NCBI RefSeq assembly: GCF_001465345.1
Contig: NZ_CP013655.1
Coordinates: 3,066,425 to 3,130,424 of the forward strand
From: Enterococcus rotai
GTDB lineage: Bacteria > Bacillota > Bacilli > Lactobacillales > Enterococcaceae
Reading direction: 5' to 3'
Length of the DNA: 64,000 nt
Below the pieces are notes generated by a model that ran no database searches, had not been told where the DNA came from, and saw nothing but the letters and a program-made list of their open reading frames with translations. The position numbers were made by a program, and so were the translations under genes. Every line of letters starts with the position of its first letter. The first letter of the stretch is position 1. Shown here one piece after another: positions 56,752 through 64,000 of this stretch.

Positions 56752-58020
56752 CTATTTCGCTACTTTTTTACGTTCATTTCTTAAGATCGAAATCGATTGT
56801 TTCAATGATTTCAAAACGCCACCTTCACTATAAACCAAGACATTTGATTTATACAATTTCGCTGAAAACATCGTTAACAGTACTCCGAAAACAACTAGAA
56901 TCAAAACAGAAATCATCGCCCCTGTATTCGTTACTGTTTCGCTGGCTAAACGAATCGGCATAATAAATGATGAAATCAATGGGATATAAGAAGAGACTTT
57001 AATGACAATATTTTGTGGATCCGTTGTCCCTAACGAAATCCCAATAAAATAACCAATCATTGCAATGTAAATAATAGGTTGAACCGCTTTGGCGGTATCT
57101 TCTGGTTTTGACACTAAAGAACCACAAAGTGCTGCTAAAACAGAATAAACTAAGACACCTAAAACAAAGAATGCTAATGTGAAGTATAAGAAGCTGCCCA
57201 AAATATTGGTGGTTGAAAGTCCTTCCAATAAGCTCTTCACCATATCTAAGTTTTTCAACTGTGAATAACCAATACCAATTGCTGCAGCATAAATCACGAT
57301 TTGAGTCAGCGCAACCAAAATGACACCTGTTAACTTCCCATAGAAATGTGTTTGAGCTTTTGTACTTGATAAAATAACTTCCATGATCCGAGTGCCTTTT
57401 TCAGAGGCGATCTCTTGTGCAATAATGGATGCATATGTGATGATAATCACCCAAAGAATGATTGTGATGACAAATGACATCGCTGACTGAATCCCAGTAT
57501 TATCTTGCCCTGTCGTCATTTTTCCATTATCATCAAAACTGACTTTTGTTTTTTCAAAATTAGCTGGTTGACTCAAACTTGCTAACTGGTCAGCTGTTAA
57601 ATTTAATTTACTTGCTTTTAGTGAAGATTGCAGTCCGTTGAGCATTTGGCTCATCATTAGTTCGGTCGTTGTGCCTAAAGAAGATTCAGCATACAATTTT
57701 CCTTGAACTTGATCATTCTTCGTATCTAAAACTAGAAATGCTTCAAGATCTTTATCCTTTAACTGTTTTTCTGCCTCATCTTGTGAGGAAACCACTTTAA
57801 ACGTATAATCATCTGTTTTCGATTTAGCTAATTGGGTTGCTAACTCTTGATTATCGGACACAAGCCCAACTTTCGTCTCTTCTGAAAAACCGCCTGCTAG
57901 TGAACCCGCAGCATAAATGATCCCCATCACAATAAATGGTACCAATATCATAATAACAAAAGAAACAGATTTTACATTCTTTTTATAAACATCACTTGCT
58001 ATGATCCAGAATTTACTCAT
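56752..58020 (-). CDS. ABC-2 family transporter permease (NatB-like)
   Basis: A 422-residue membrane protein: TM1 near 17-40, an extracytoplasmic region (about 45-170), then five TM helices (about 175-400) with EIASEKGTRIMEVILSSTKAQTHFYGKL, the typical NatB motif. It pairs with the ATPase encoded upstream; NatAB of Bacillus exports sodium, though many relatives export drugs or peptides. The ATG at 58020 overlaps the ATPase stop (ATGAGTAA). Confidence 0.85.
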   Translation of the reverse strand: MSKFWIIASDVYKKNVKSVSFVIMILVPFIVMGIIYAAGSLAGGFSEETKVGLVSDNQELATQLAKSKTDDYTFKVVSSQDEAEKQLKDKDLEAFLVLDTKNDQVQGKLYAESSLGTTTELMMSQMLNGLQSSLKASKLNLTADQLASLSQPANFEKTKVSFDDNGKMTTGQDNTGIQSAMSFVITIILWVIIITYASIIAQEIASEKGTRIMEVILSSTKAQTHFYGKLTGVILVALTQIVIYAAAIGIGYSQLKNLDMVKSLLEGLSTTNILGSFLYFTLAFFVLGVLVYSVLAALCGSLVSKPEDTAKAVQPIIYIAMIGYFIGISLGTTDPQNIVIKVSSYIPLISSFIMPIRLASETVTNTGAMISVLILVVFGVLLTMFSAKLYKSNVLVYSEGGVLKSLKQSISILRNERKKVAK

Positions 58021-58912
58021 TTGGTTCACCTGCTTTCATCTTAAAGATTTCTTCTAAGGTTGGTGGCTGCTGATTAAACATGGGAATATAACCGAATTGT
58101 GTGGCCCGCGCAAAAATTTCTTCCCCGGCTTTTGGATCTGCTAACGTTACTTCAACCACACCATCACCACGTTTGACTGCTGTTTTTACACCATCGATAG
58201 CTAATACGTCTTCTGGAGTCAAAGGCGATTCCAAGAACACTTTTGTACGACCAAAGCTTTCACGAATATCATGAACTTTGCCATTGAGTACCATCTCGCC
58301 ACTACTTAGCATCACAAGATGATCACAGATTTTTTCAACATTATCCATATTATGGCTGGAGAAAATGACACAAGAGCCTTTTTCTTTTAATGCCAGAATT
58401 CCATCTTTTAAAAGCTCAGCATTAACTGGATCTAATCCGCTAAAAGGTTCATCCAAAATAACTAATTTAGGTTCATGGATCAACGTTGCGATCAGTTGAA
58501 CTTTTTGTTGGTTCCCTTTAGAAAGTGATTTTACTTTATCTGTTTTTTTGCCTTTAACTTTGAATTTTTCCATCCATTCGTCGATTTTTGGTTCAATTTC
58601 TTTTTTCGATTTTCCTCTTAACTCTGCAAAATAAATCAGCTGTTCTTGAATGGAGACCTTAGGATACAAGCCACGTTCTTCTGGTAAATAGCCAATATCA
58701 TTGTAATCTTTACCACTTAATTGATGGCCGTTCCAAAGTACAACCCCGCTGTCTTGGGTTAAAAAATCTAAAATCAAACGGAATGTTGTTGTTTTCCCTG
58801 CACCATTTTGACCGATCAGCCCAAGTATTTTTCCATCTGGGATTTCAAAAGACATATTGTCTACAGCTGTATAATCGCCAAATGTTTTAACCAAATTCTT
58901 TACTTCTAACAT
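58013..58912 (-). CDS. ABC transporter ATP-binding protein (NatA-like)
   Basis: A 299-residue ATPase with Walker A GQNGAGKTT, signature LSKGNQQKVQLIATL, Walker B LVILDEPFSGLDPVN and a C-terminal DUF4162-like extension (about 215-295), the usual form of NatA partners. Start ATG follows AGGAGG. The gene begins 106 bases after the DUF2812 gene; whether it shares the padR transcript is open. Confidence 0.88.
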   Translation of the reverse strand: MLEVKNLVKTFGDYTAVDNMSFEIPDGKILGLIGQNGAGKTTTFRLILDFLTQDSGVVLWNGHQLSGKDYNDIGYLPEERGLYPKVSIQEQLIYFAELRGKSKKEIEPKIDEWMEKFKVKGKKTDKVKSLSKGNQQKVQLIATLIHEPKLVILDEPFSGLDPVNAELLKDGILALKEKGSCVIFSSHNMDNVEKICDHLVMLSSGEMVLNGKVHDIRESFGRTKVFLESPLTPEDVLAIDGVKTAVKRGDGVVEVTLADPKAGEEIFARATQFGYIPMFNQQPPTLEEIFKMKAGEPNE

Positions 58913-59017
58913 TTCCCATCCTCCTATATTCAGTTCTTATTTAAAAAGTATCTTACCCGATTTAATGGTCCTGTTTTTAGTTGATCCTGAACAGATTTTA
59001 CCACGTATTTGCGGTTT

Positions 59018-59707
59018 TTAAAAAGAATTCCTTAGTAAGATACTGACTAACACACCTACAATAAAACCAATCATTGCCAGTATTATAGAATCCCTCAAAA
59101 CTTTTTGCTTTCTAGCAAATCGTTCTGGCTGATTGTAGTATTTTGTCCGATCTCTATAAATAACCAATGAAAAAATAACGCTGATCGCAACACCTAGTGG
59201 TAATACGGTAAATAACATTCCAAAAAAAATCAGCATCGTTCGAATCCATAGATTAGCAAAAAAAATACTTTTAGATGTTTTAGTAAAAAATAGCATGATT
59301 AGCAAAACTATCCCAATAGGCAAGTATACCAACGAATGAATCAACAACCAGTTCCATTCTTTTTTCATGCGAATCCAATAGCTTTCAGCATCTGAATAAA
59401 TAGTTGGCGTACCACAATCCGCTTTAAAATAGAAATATCTCTTTTTATAATTTGTTATGTTTCCCCAACCAGCTTGTTTGTAGATTACTAAATATTCAGA
59501 TAATTCATCTGGTGAACCATCAAAAAAATCTACTGAATATTCCTTTTCTTCTGACTTTCCTTTTTCAAAAACCAATAACCCAACTTGATTCATTTTTCTA
59601 AAATGCCAACCCTTTTCTCCTTGTTTCTTTAGTAGCTGCATTTCCTTCTCAGGATAAAAGGCAATTCCTCTAGAAAAAATATATTTCTTCCCCTTAAATA
59701 TCTCCAT
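59018..59707 (-). CDS. DUF2812 membrane protein
   Basis: A 229-residue protein. The N-terminal soluble domain (about 1-110; REKGWHFRKMN-like and EYSVDFFDGSPDELSEYLVIYKQAGW) is typical of DUF2812, and three to four TM helices follow (about 120-225). DUF2812 genes are frequently linked to padR genes, as here, and may act as a sensor or effector in envelope stress; this is an inference. Start ATG immediately follows the padR stop (TGAATG) with AGGGAG inside padR. Confidence 0.8.
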   Translation of the reverse strand: MEIFKGKKYIFSRGIAFYPEKEMQLLKKQGEKGWHFRKMNQVGLLVFEKGKSEEKEYSVDFFDGSPDELSEYLVIYKQAGWGNITNYKKRYFYFKADCGTPTIYSDAESYWIRMKKEWNWLLIHSLVYLPIGIVLLIMLFFTKTSKSIFFANLWIRTMLIFFGMLFTVLPLGVAISVIFSLVIYRDRTKYYNQPERFARKQKVLRDSIILAMIGFIVGVLVSILLRNSF

Positions 59708-60019
59708 TCATATCTCCCTTTTTTCAGCTAACAGACGATTTCCAGCTTGATAAAGAAGTTTACGGCGCTCAATATCCTTCTGCAAGATATCGTATCCTTT
59801 CTCTGTAATCAAATACGTTTTTTTTCGTTCATTACTATCTTCCAGAGTAATAAACTCATTTTTTTGTAGCTTTTTTAATATGGTATACATACTTGCCGGA
59901 CCAATATCTACCTGCCCATTTGTTAAAACATTCACTTCTTTCATGATAGCATAACCATGTTGCGGTTTTAGTAACGCTAACAGAATTAGATAAGTAGAGT
60001 CCGTCAGTGTATCTTCCAT
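59708..60019 (-). CDS. PadR-family transcription regulator
   Basis: A 103-residue short PadR (subfamily 2) winged-helix repressor: LTDSTYLILLALLKPQHGYAIMKEV, MYTILKKLQKNEFITLEDSNERKKTYLITEKG. Start ATG follows AAGGAG. A tandem operator lies directly in its promoter (60035-60068), so it represses its own operon, padR-DUF2812 and perhaps the NatAB-like genes. The ligand is unknown. Confidence 0.88.
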   Translation of the reverse strand: MEDTLTDSTYLILLALLKPQHGYAIMKEVNVLTNGQVDIGPASMYTILKKLQKNEFITLEDSNERKKTYLITEKGYDILQKDIERRKLLYQAGNRLLAEKREI

Positions 60020-60034
60020 GATATCTTACTCCTT

Positions 60035-60068
60035 TATATCACCTAATGATATATCACATACTGATATA
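60035..60068. promoter_or_regulatory. Two overlapping PadR operators
   Basis: TATATCA-N5-TGATATA occurs twice, at 60035-60053 and 60050-60068, sharing TATA at 60050-60053. Each is a perfect 7-5-7 dyad. The -10 of padR lies over the upstream one. Confidence 0.7.
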
Positions 60069-60094
60069 ATACCGAAACTTGACCTTACTGTCAA
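60066..60094 (-). promoter_or_regulatory. Promoter of padR
   Basis: TTGACA (60094-60089), 17 bases, TATTAT (60071-60066) on the minus strand, a near-consensus promoter overlapping the operators. Confidence 0.75.
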
Positions 60095-60150
60095 ACTTTG
60101 ATTTAAAATCCGAGGCATATTACTTGACAATTTATTAAAGAATGAAGCAA

Positions 60151-60223
60151 CTGAGGTTGGGACAGAAGTATTTAATCCCGAGAAATAAGAAGGAATTAGT
60201 CTTTTGTCACAACCTCAATCAGT
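60151..60223. repeat. GTTGGGACA-type intergenic hairpin element downstream of uvrC
   Basis: CTGAGGTTGggACA at the left pairs with TGTcaCAACCTCAatCAG at the right, around a 45-base loop region. It follows the uvrC stop on the minus strand and so may act as its terminator. A related but decayed copy lies at 25797-25850. Confidence 0.6.
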
Positions 60224-62025
60224 TATTGATTATTTTCTTCTGAATTTATTTTTTCTTGATGCAAATGATCATACACATTTTTAGCGACATTTTTTGGTAA
60301 ACCAGAAGCATTTAATTCCTCAACAGTAGCCGCTGTAATATTTTTTAATGACTTAAATTGTTTTAACAGTTCTTTTTTTCGCTTTGGCCCCAATCCTTCA
60401 ATATTATCTAAACGAGAAGCAAAGCTGTTTTTACTACGTAATTGTCGGTGAAATGTAATCGCAAATCGATGAACTTCATCTTGAATACGCTGCAGCAAAA
60501 AGAATTCCTGAGAGTTTCTTTCTAAAGGAACGATCTCTAAATTTGGACCAAATAATAATTCACTTGTTTTGTGTTTATCATTTTTTGCCAACCCCGCTAT
60601 CGGAATATCTAGGCCTAATTGATTATCCAATACTTCTTTTGCTGCATCTACTTGCCCTTTTCCACCATCGATCACAATCAAATCAGGGAACGGCAGATTC
60701 TCTTTTAAAACTCTTGCGTAACGGCGATAGATGACTTCACGCATCGATGCATAATCATCTGGTCCTTTGACTGTTTTGATTTTGTATTTACGATATTCTT
60801 TTTTATCAGGACGTCCATCAACAAACACAACCATTGCTGAAACTGGGTCAGTTCCCATGATATTCGAGTTATCAAACGCTTCGATTCTGATAGGTGCTGG
60901 AATGTTCATGGCATTTCCTAATTTTTCAACTGCTCCGATCGTACGTTCTTGTTTACGTACAATAAGATCAAATTTTTCTTGCAAAGCAACTGTCGCATTC
61001 TTTCCAGCTAATTTGACTAATTTCTTTTTCTCGCCTCTTTGTGGTTGGATGACCTTAGTCGATAACATAGCTTCAACACTAGCAATATCAATATTATCTG
61101 GAATCAAGACTTCTTTTGGAATAAAATGTTCATTTTCTTGATAGAATTGCCCGACGAATGTTAGAAAATCCTCTTCTTCTTCATTATAAAAAGGAAAAAT
61201 AGAGACATCTCGCTCAATCAATTTTCCTTGGCGAATAAAGAATACTTGCACACACATCCAACCTTTATCAACAGCAAATCCAAAAACGTCTCGATCAACT
61301 AAATCAGCATTCGTCATTTTTTGGCGTGTCATTACCGTCTCAATCGCTTTGATTTGATCGCGATATTCCGCTGCTTTTTCAAACTCCATATTTTCTGCCG
61401 CTTCATTCATCTTTCTTTGAATTTCTTCTTGAATGACTGGGTGTCCGCCGTTTAAAAAACTTTTGATTTCCGCAACCATTTTTGTGTACGTTGTTTTAGG
61501 AATATCAAAGACACAAGGCGCTAAACATTGCCCCATGTGATAATACAAACAAACTTCCTTTGGTAAAACCCGGCATTTTCTTAAAGGGAAAAGTCGATCC
61601 AACAAACGTTTTGTTTCATTCGCTGCACCTACATCTGGATACGGACCAAAATATAATGCTTTATCTTTCGAAACTTTCCTAGTAATCAATAATCGTGGAT
61701 AGTCTTCATTAGTAATTTTGATAAAAGGATAACTCTTATCATCTTTCAGCATTATGTTATATTTAGGATCATTTTTGTGAATCAAATTGATTTCCAGAAG
61801 CAGCGCTTCAATATTTGATTCTGTTACAATATATTCAAAATCTTCAATTTCACTAACGAGCCGTTCCGTCTTTGTATCATGGCTACCAGTAAAATAAGAG
61901 CGTACTCGATTTTTTAACACTTTGGCTTTCCCAACGTAAATGATCGTCCCGTTTTTATCTTTCATCAAGTAACAACCTGGTTGGTCAGGAAGTAAGGCTA
62001 ATTTATTTTTGATTCTTTCGTTCAT
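60223..62025 (-). CDS. uvrC: Excinuclease ABC subunit C
   Basis: A 600-residue nucleotide excision repair nuclease: N-terminal GIY-YIG domain ([21 protein letters not shown], about 14-34), UVR domain (about 200-240), C-terminal endonuclease ([32 protein letters not shown]) and helix-hairpin-helix ([17 protein letters not shown]). Normal length. Start ATG follows AAAGGAAGT. Confidence 0.96.
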   Translation of the reverse strand: MNERIKNKLALLPDQPGCYLMKDKNGTIIYVGKAKVLKNRVRSYFTGSHDTKTERLVSEIEDFEYIVTESNIEALLLEINLIHKNDPKYNIMLKDDKSYPFIKITNEDYPRLLITRKVSKDKALYFGPYPDVGAANETKRLLDRLFPLRKCRVLPKEVCLYYHMGQCLAPCVFDIPKTTYTKMVAEIKSFLNGGHPVIQEEIQRKMNEAAENMEFEKAAEYRDQIKAIETVMTRQKMTNADLVDRDVFGFAVDKGWMCVQVFFIRQGKLIERDVSIFPFYNEEEEDFLTFVGQFYQENEHFIPKEVLIPDNIDIASVEAMLSTKVIQPQRGEKKKLVKLAGKNATVALQEKFDLIVRKQERTIGAVEKLGNAMNIPAPIRIEAFDNSNIMGTDPVSAMVVFVDGRPDKKEYRKYKIKTVKGPDDYASMREVIYRRYARVLKENLPFPDLIVIDGGKGQVDAAKEVLDNQLGLDIPIAGLAKNDKHKTSELLFGPNLEIVPLERNSQEFFLLQRIQDEVHRFAITFHRQLRSKNSFASRLDNIEGLGPKRKKELLKQFKSLKNITAATVEELNASGLPKNVAKNVYDHLHQEKINSEENNQ

Positions 62026-62085
62026 AGTACTTCCTTTCTAATCCATTGATAGACTATATTATACCATTTTCTCCATACTTAGGCA

Positions 62086-62117
62086 TAAAAAATAGGATGA
62101 AGAAATACTCCATCCTA
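62086..62117 (-). terminator. Terminator of trxA
   Basis: On the minus strand TAGGATG pairs with CATCCTA around an eleven-base loop and is followed by TTTTTT. It lies ten bases past the trxA stop. Confidence 0.8.
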
Positions 62118-62126
62118 AGGTTTTCT

Positions 62127-62441
62127 TTACAGATGTTTGTCGATCAATGCACGTAACTGTTCTTTTGAATGAACACCTACTGCTTTTTCCACAACTTCTC
62201 CATCTTTTTTCAAAAGTAAAGTTGGAATACTCATGATTCCAAATGAAGCCGGCGTTTCTGGATTTTCATCTACATCCATTTTCGTAATTTTTACTTCACT
62301 TTCATCATATTCTTCACTTAATTGTTCTAAAATCGGTGATTGCATACGACATGGTCCACACCAAGTAGCCCAAAAATCGATCAAAACAAGACCGTTATCA
62401 GTTTCTGTTGAAAAATCTTTATCTGTAATTACTTGTGTCAT
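62127..62441 (-). CDS. trxA: Thioredoxin
   Basis: A 104-residue cytosolic thioredoxin with active site WCGPC (residues 27-31) and the cis-Pro motif SIPTLLL. It keeps protein thiols reduced together with thioredoxin reductase. Start ATG follows AGGAGG. It lies between mutS2 and uvrC, a conserved order in Firmicutes. Confidence 0.95.
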   Translation of the reverse strand: MTQVITDKDFSTETDNGLVLIDFWATWCGPCRMQSPILEQLSEEYDESEVKITKMDVDENPETPASFGIMSIPTLLLKKDGEVVEKAVGVHSKEQLRALIDKHL

Positions 62442-62649
62442 CTTTTAGACCTCCTAATTTTTAAAGCGTAGCGGGTTCGTCCAGCGTTGACAGGAAAATA
62501 GTAAAAATTGATTGGGATGATTTTTGTCTCACTCCATTTTCATCTTTTTTCTGAAGGGTTAACCCGTGAAGCTCGGTAATCATTTCTAAATTGATTATAT
62601 CACTCGCTCGTTGATTCGACTAATTTTCTGCTTACTAAAGGTAAGCATC

Positions 62650-64000
62650 TTATTTAAATTTTACGATCGTTGCACCATTACCGCCTTGATTTCCTGGAGC
62701 AAACTCAAAACTGCTAACACTGCGATGATTTTTTAAATAATCTGTAATCCCTGTTCTTAAAGCACCTGTTCCTTTGCCATGAACGATCGTGACTTGAGGG
62801 TAACCTGCTAAAATTGCTGCATCAAGATACTGATCAACTTCAGCCAGAGCCTCTTCATAGCGTTTTCCACGTAGATCCAATTGGTTCGCTACATGACTAC
62901 TTTCACTTGAGCGAACAGCGGTTACTCTTTGTGTAGGTTCCTTTTCAGGTGCAACTGGGGTCATATCACTTTCTGCAACAGACATTTTTAAGATCCCTAA
63001 TTGCACTTGCCATTCGTTATCGCTAGACTTACGAATTAATGTGCCTCGTTGCCCAAACGTATTAACGATAACTTCATCGCCTGATTTAAGTTTCTTTTGT
63101 TCTTTCGCTTTTTTCAGCACTTTATTTTTTTCTAAATGAGTTTCTTCCTGATGCAGTTGAGAGAGTTTTGACTTAGCATCAATCAATTGGTGTTCTTTCA
63201 CACCACCGTGATTTCCGCTAGTCAACTGCATTTTACGGATATCTGAGATAATACCGCTCGCTTCTTCTTCCGCTTGTGAAACCAATTCATTGGCTTTTTG
63301 ACGAGCTTTTGCCATTTCTTTTTCACGCTCATCGAAAAAGTACCCATAGGCTTCTTTCAATTCTTTATGCAAGCGTTCAGCCTCATCCACGTAATGACGA
63401 ACTTCTAAATACTCAGTTTCAGCCATTTTACGCCGGTTTTCCAAATCTGCGATCATTTCATTTAAATCTTGGCTTTCACCATCCATGATATGTTTTGCTT
63501 CATCAATGATTGATGTATCTAATCCTAGTCGTTTTGAAATTTCAAATGCATTACTACGTCCTGGAACACCAATCAATAGGCGATAAGTCGGACTTAGTGT
63601 GTCTACGTCAAACTCCATACTAGCATTGATTGTGCCTGCTCGATTGTAGCCATAAACTTTTAACTCAGGGTAATGAGTTGTTGCCATCACATAAGCACTT
63701 TTGCTACCCAGTGCATCTAAAATGGAAATAGCTAGTGCTGCTCCTTCTTGAGGATCCGTTCCAGCGCCTAATTCGTCAAATAAGACTAAACTATGGTTAT
63801 CAACTTTTTTCAACACCTCAACAATGTTTGTCATGTGCGAAGAAAAAGTACTCAAACTTTGCTCGATGGATTGTTCGTCACCGATATCTGCAAAAACTTC
63901 GTCAAAAATTCCCATCTGGCTTTCTTCGCCTGCTGGAATTGGCAAACCTGATTGCCCCATCAATTGAAGTAACCCGAGTGTTTTCAATGTAATCGTCTTA
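62650..64000 (-). CDS. mutS2: Endonuclease MutS2 (partial, 5' end outside window)
   Basis: The C-terminal 449 residues of MutS2. The frame is open to the window edge and begins just after the Walker A Lys (KTITLKTLGLLQLMGQSG). Walker B LVLFDELGAGTDPQEGAALA, the H-loop ATTHYPELK, a long coiled coil (about 150-270 of the visible part) and the C-terminal Smr nuclease domain (LDLRGKRYEEAL; VTIVHGKGTGALRTGI) follow. MutS2 resolves collided ribosomes and/or restrains recombination. No terminator is seen before trxA. Confidence 0.94.
   Translation of the reverse strand, partial: KTITLKTLGLLQLMGQSGLPIPAGEESQMGIFDEVFADIGDEQSIEQSLSTFSSHMTNIVEVLKKVDNHSLVLFDELGAGTDPQEGAALAISILDALGSKSAYVMATTHYPELKVYGYNRAGTINASMEFDVDTLSPTYRLLIGVPGRSNAFEISKRLGLDTSIIDEAKHIMDGESQDLNEMIADLENRRKMAETEYLEVRHYVDEAERLHKELKEAYGYFFDEREKEMAKARQKANELVSQAEEEASGIISDIRKMQLTSGNHGGVKEHQLIDAKSKLSQLHQEETHLEKNKVLKKAKEQKKLKSGDEVIVNTFGQRGTLIRKSSDNEWQVQLGILKMSVAESDMTPVAPEKEPTQRVTAVRSSESSHVANQLDLRGKRYEEALAEVDQYLDAAILAGYPQVTIVHGKGTGALRTGITDYLKNHRSVSSFEFAPGNQGGNGATIVKFK

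Overview
The window looks like chromosomal core sequence of a low-GC Gram-positive coccus of the genus Enterococcus. The grounds are AT-rich DNA, strong AGGAGG-type ribosome sites with many TTG/GTG starts, dense intrinsic terminators, and several typical gene forms: an RNase PH/RdgB fusion, a RexAB-type AddAB nuclease, an EF1143-like HD phosphohydrolase, a T-box before pheST, and PRD/PTS regulators. The species cannot be fixed from the sequence alone. I see no IS element, prophage, CRISPR array, rRNA or tRNA. Most genes lie on the minus strand.

Layout. 1-1389: start of an acetoin-dehydrogenase-type E1 beta/alpha operon. 1585-5006 (plus): zinc-ribbon protein, LipL-like octanoyl/lipoyl transferase, HD dNTPase and a Cof phosphatase. 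5160-11512 (minus): a seven-gene operon with an UlaA-type PTS (EIIA, EIIB, EIIC), a SIS isomerase, two aldolases (DapA-like and KDPG-aldolase-like) and a PRD/EIIB/EIIA regulator; it probably imports and cleaves a sugar-acid-like substrate that I cannot name. 11896-18743: housekeeping and envelope genes (Nudix, glyoxalase, C26 peptidase, aldo/keto reductase, glucosaminidase, lipoprotein, ilvE, MscS). 18782-25634: DAP/lysine and c-di-AMP block (dapL, dapH, cbpB), split by a flavodoxin, a MarR regulator and a MacAB-like ABC exporter. 25942-28646: murI, rph-rdgB and yfcE. 29110-32107: polar amino acid ABC importer. 32162-36322: pheT and pheS behind a Phe T-box, plus an HxlR regulator. 36388-43756: rexA/addA and rexB/addB. 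43887-47560: signal peptidase and lutABC. 47797-54026: cyclase-family hydrolase, small membrane protein, pgi, gdhA, HI0933-like flavoprotein, membrane protein. 54139-56725: GH4 glycosidase with a divergent LacI regulator. 56752-60019: NatAB-like ABC transporter, DUF2812 protein and PadR. 60223-64000: uvrC, trxA and the 3' part of mutS2.

The clearest anomaly is lutB. Its reading frame is intact from a well-placed GTG start at 46787 except for one in-frame TGA at codon 35, so lactate utilisation is probably disabled or the base is an assembly error. The best candidate for an undescribed function is the PTS plus two-aldolase operon. Regulatory DNA is rich: near-perfect palindromes sit at the marR, hxlR, padR, lutA, GH4/lacI and PTS promoters, and CodY-like boxes lie before ilvE and gdhA.
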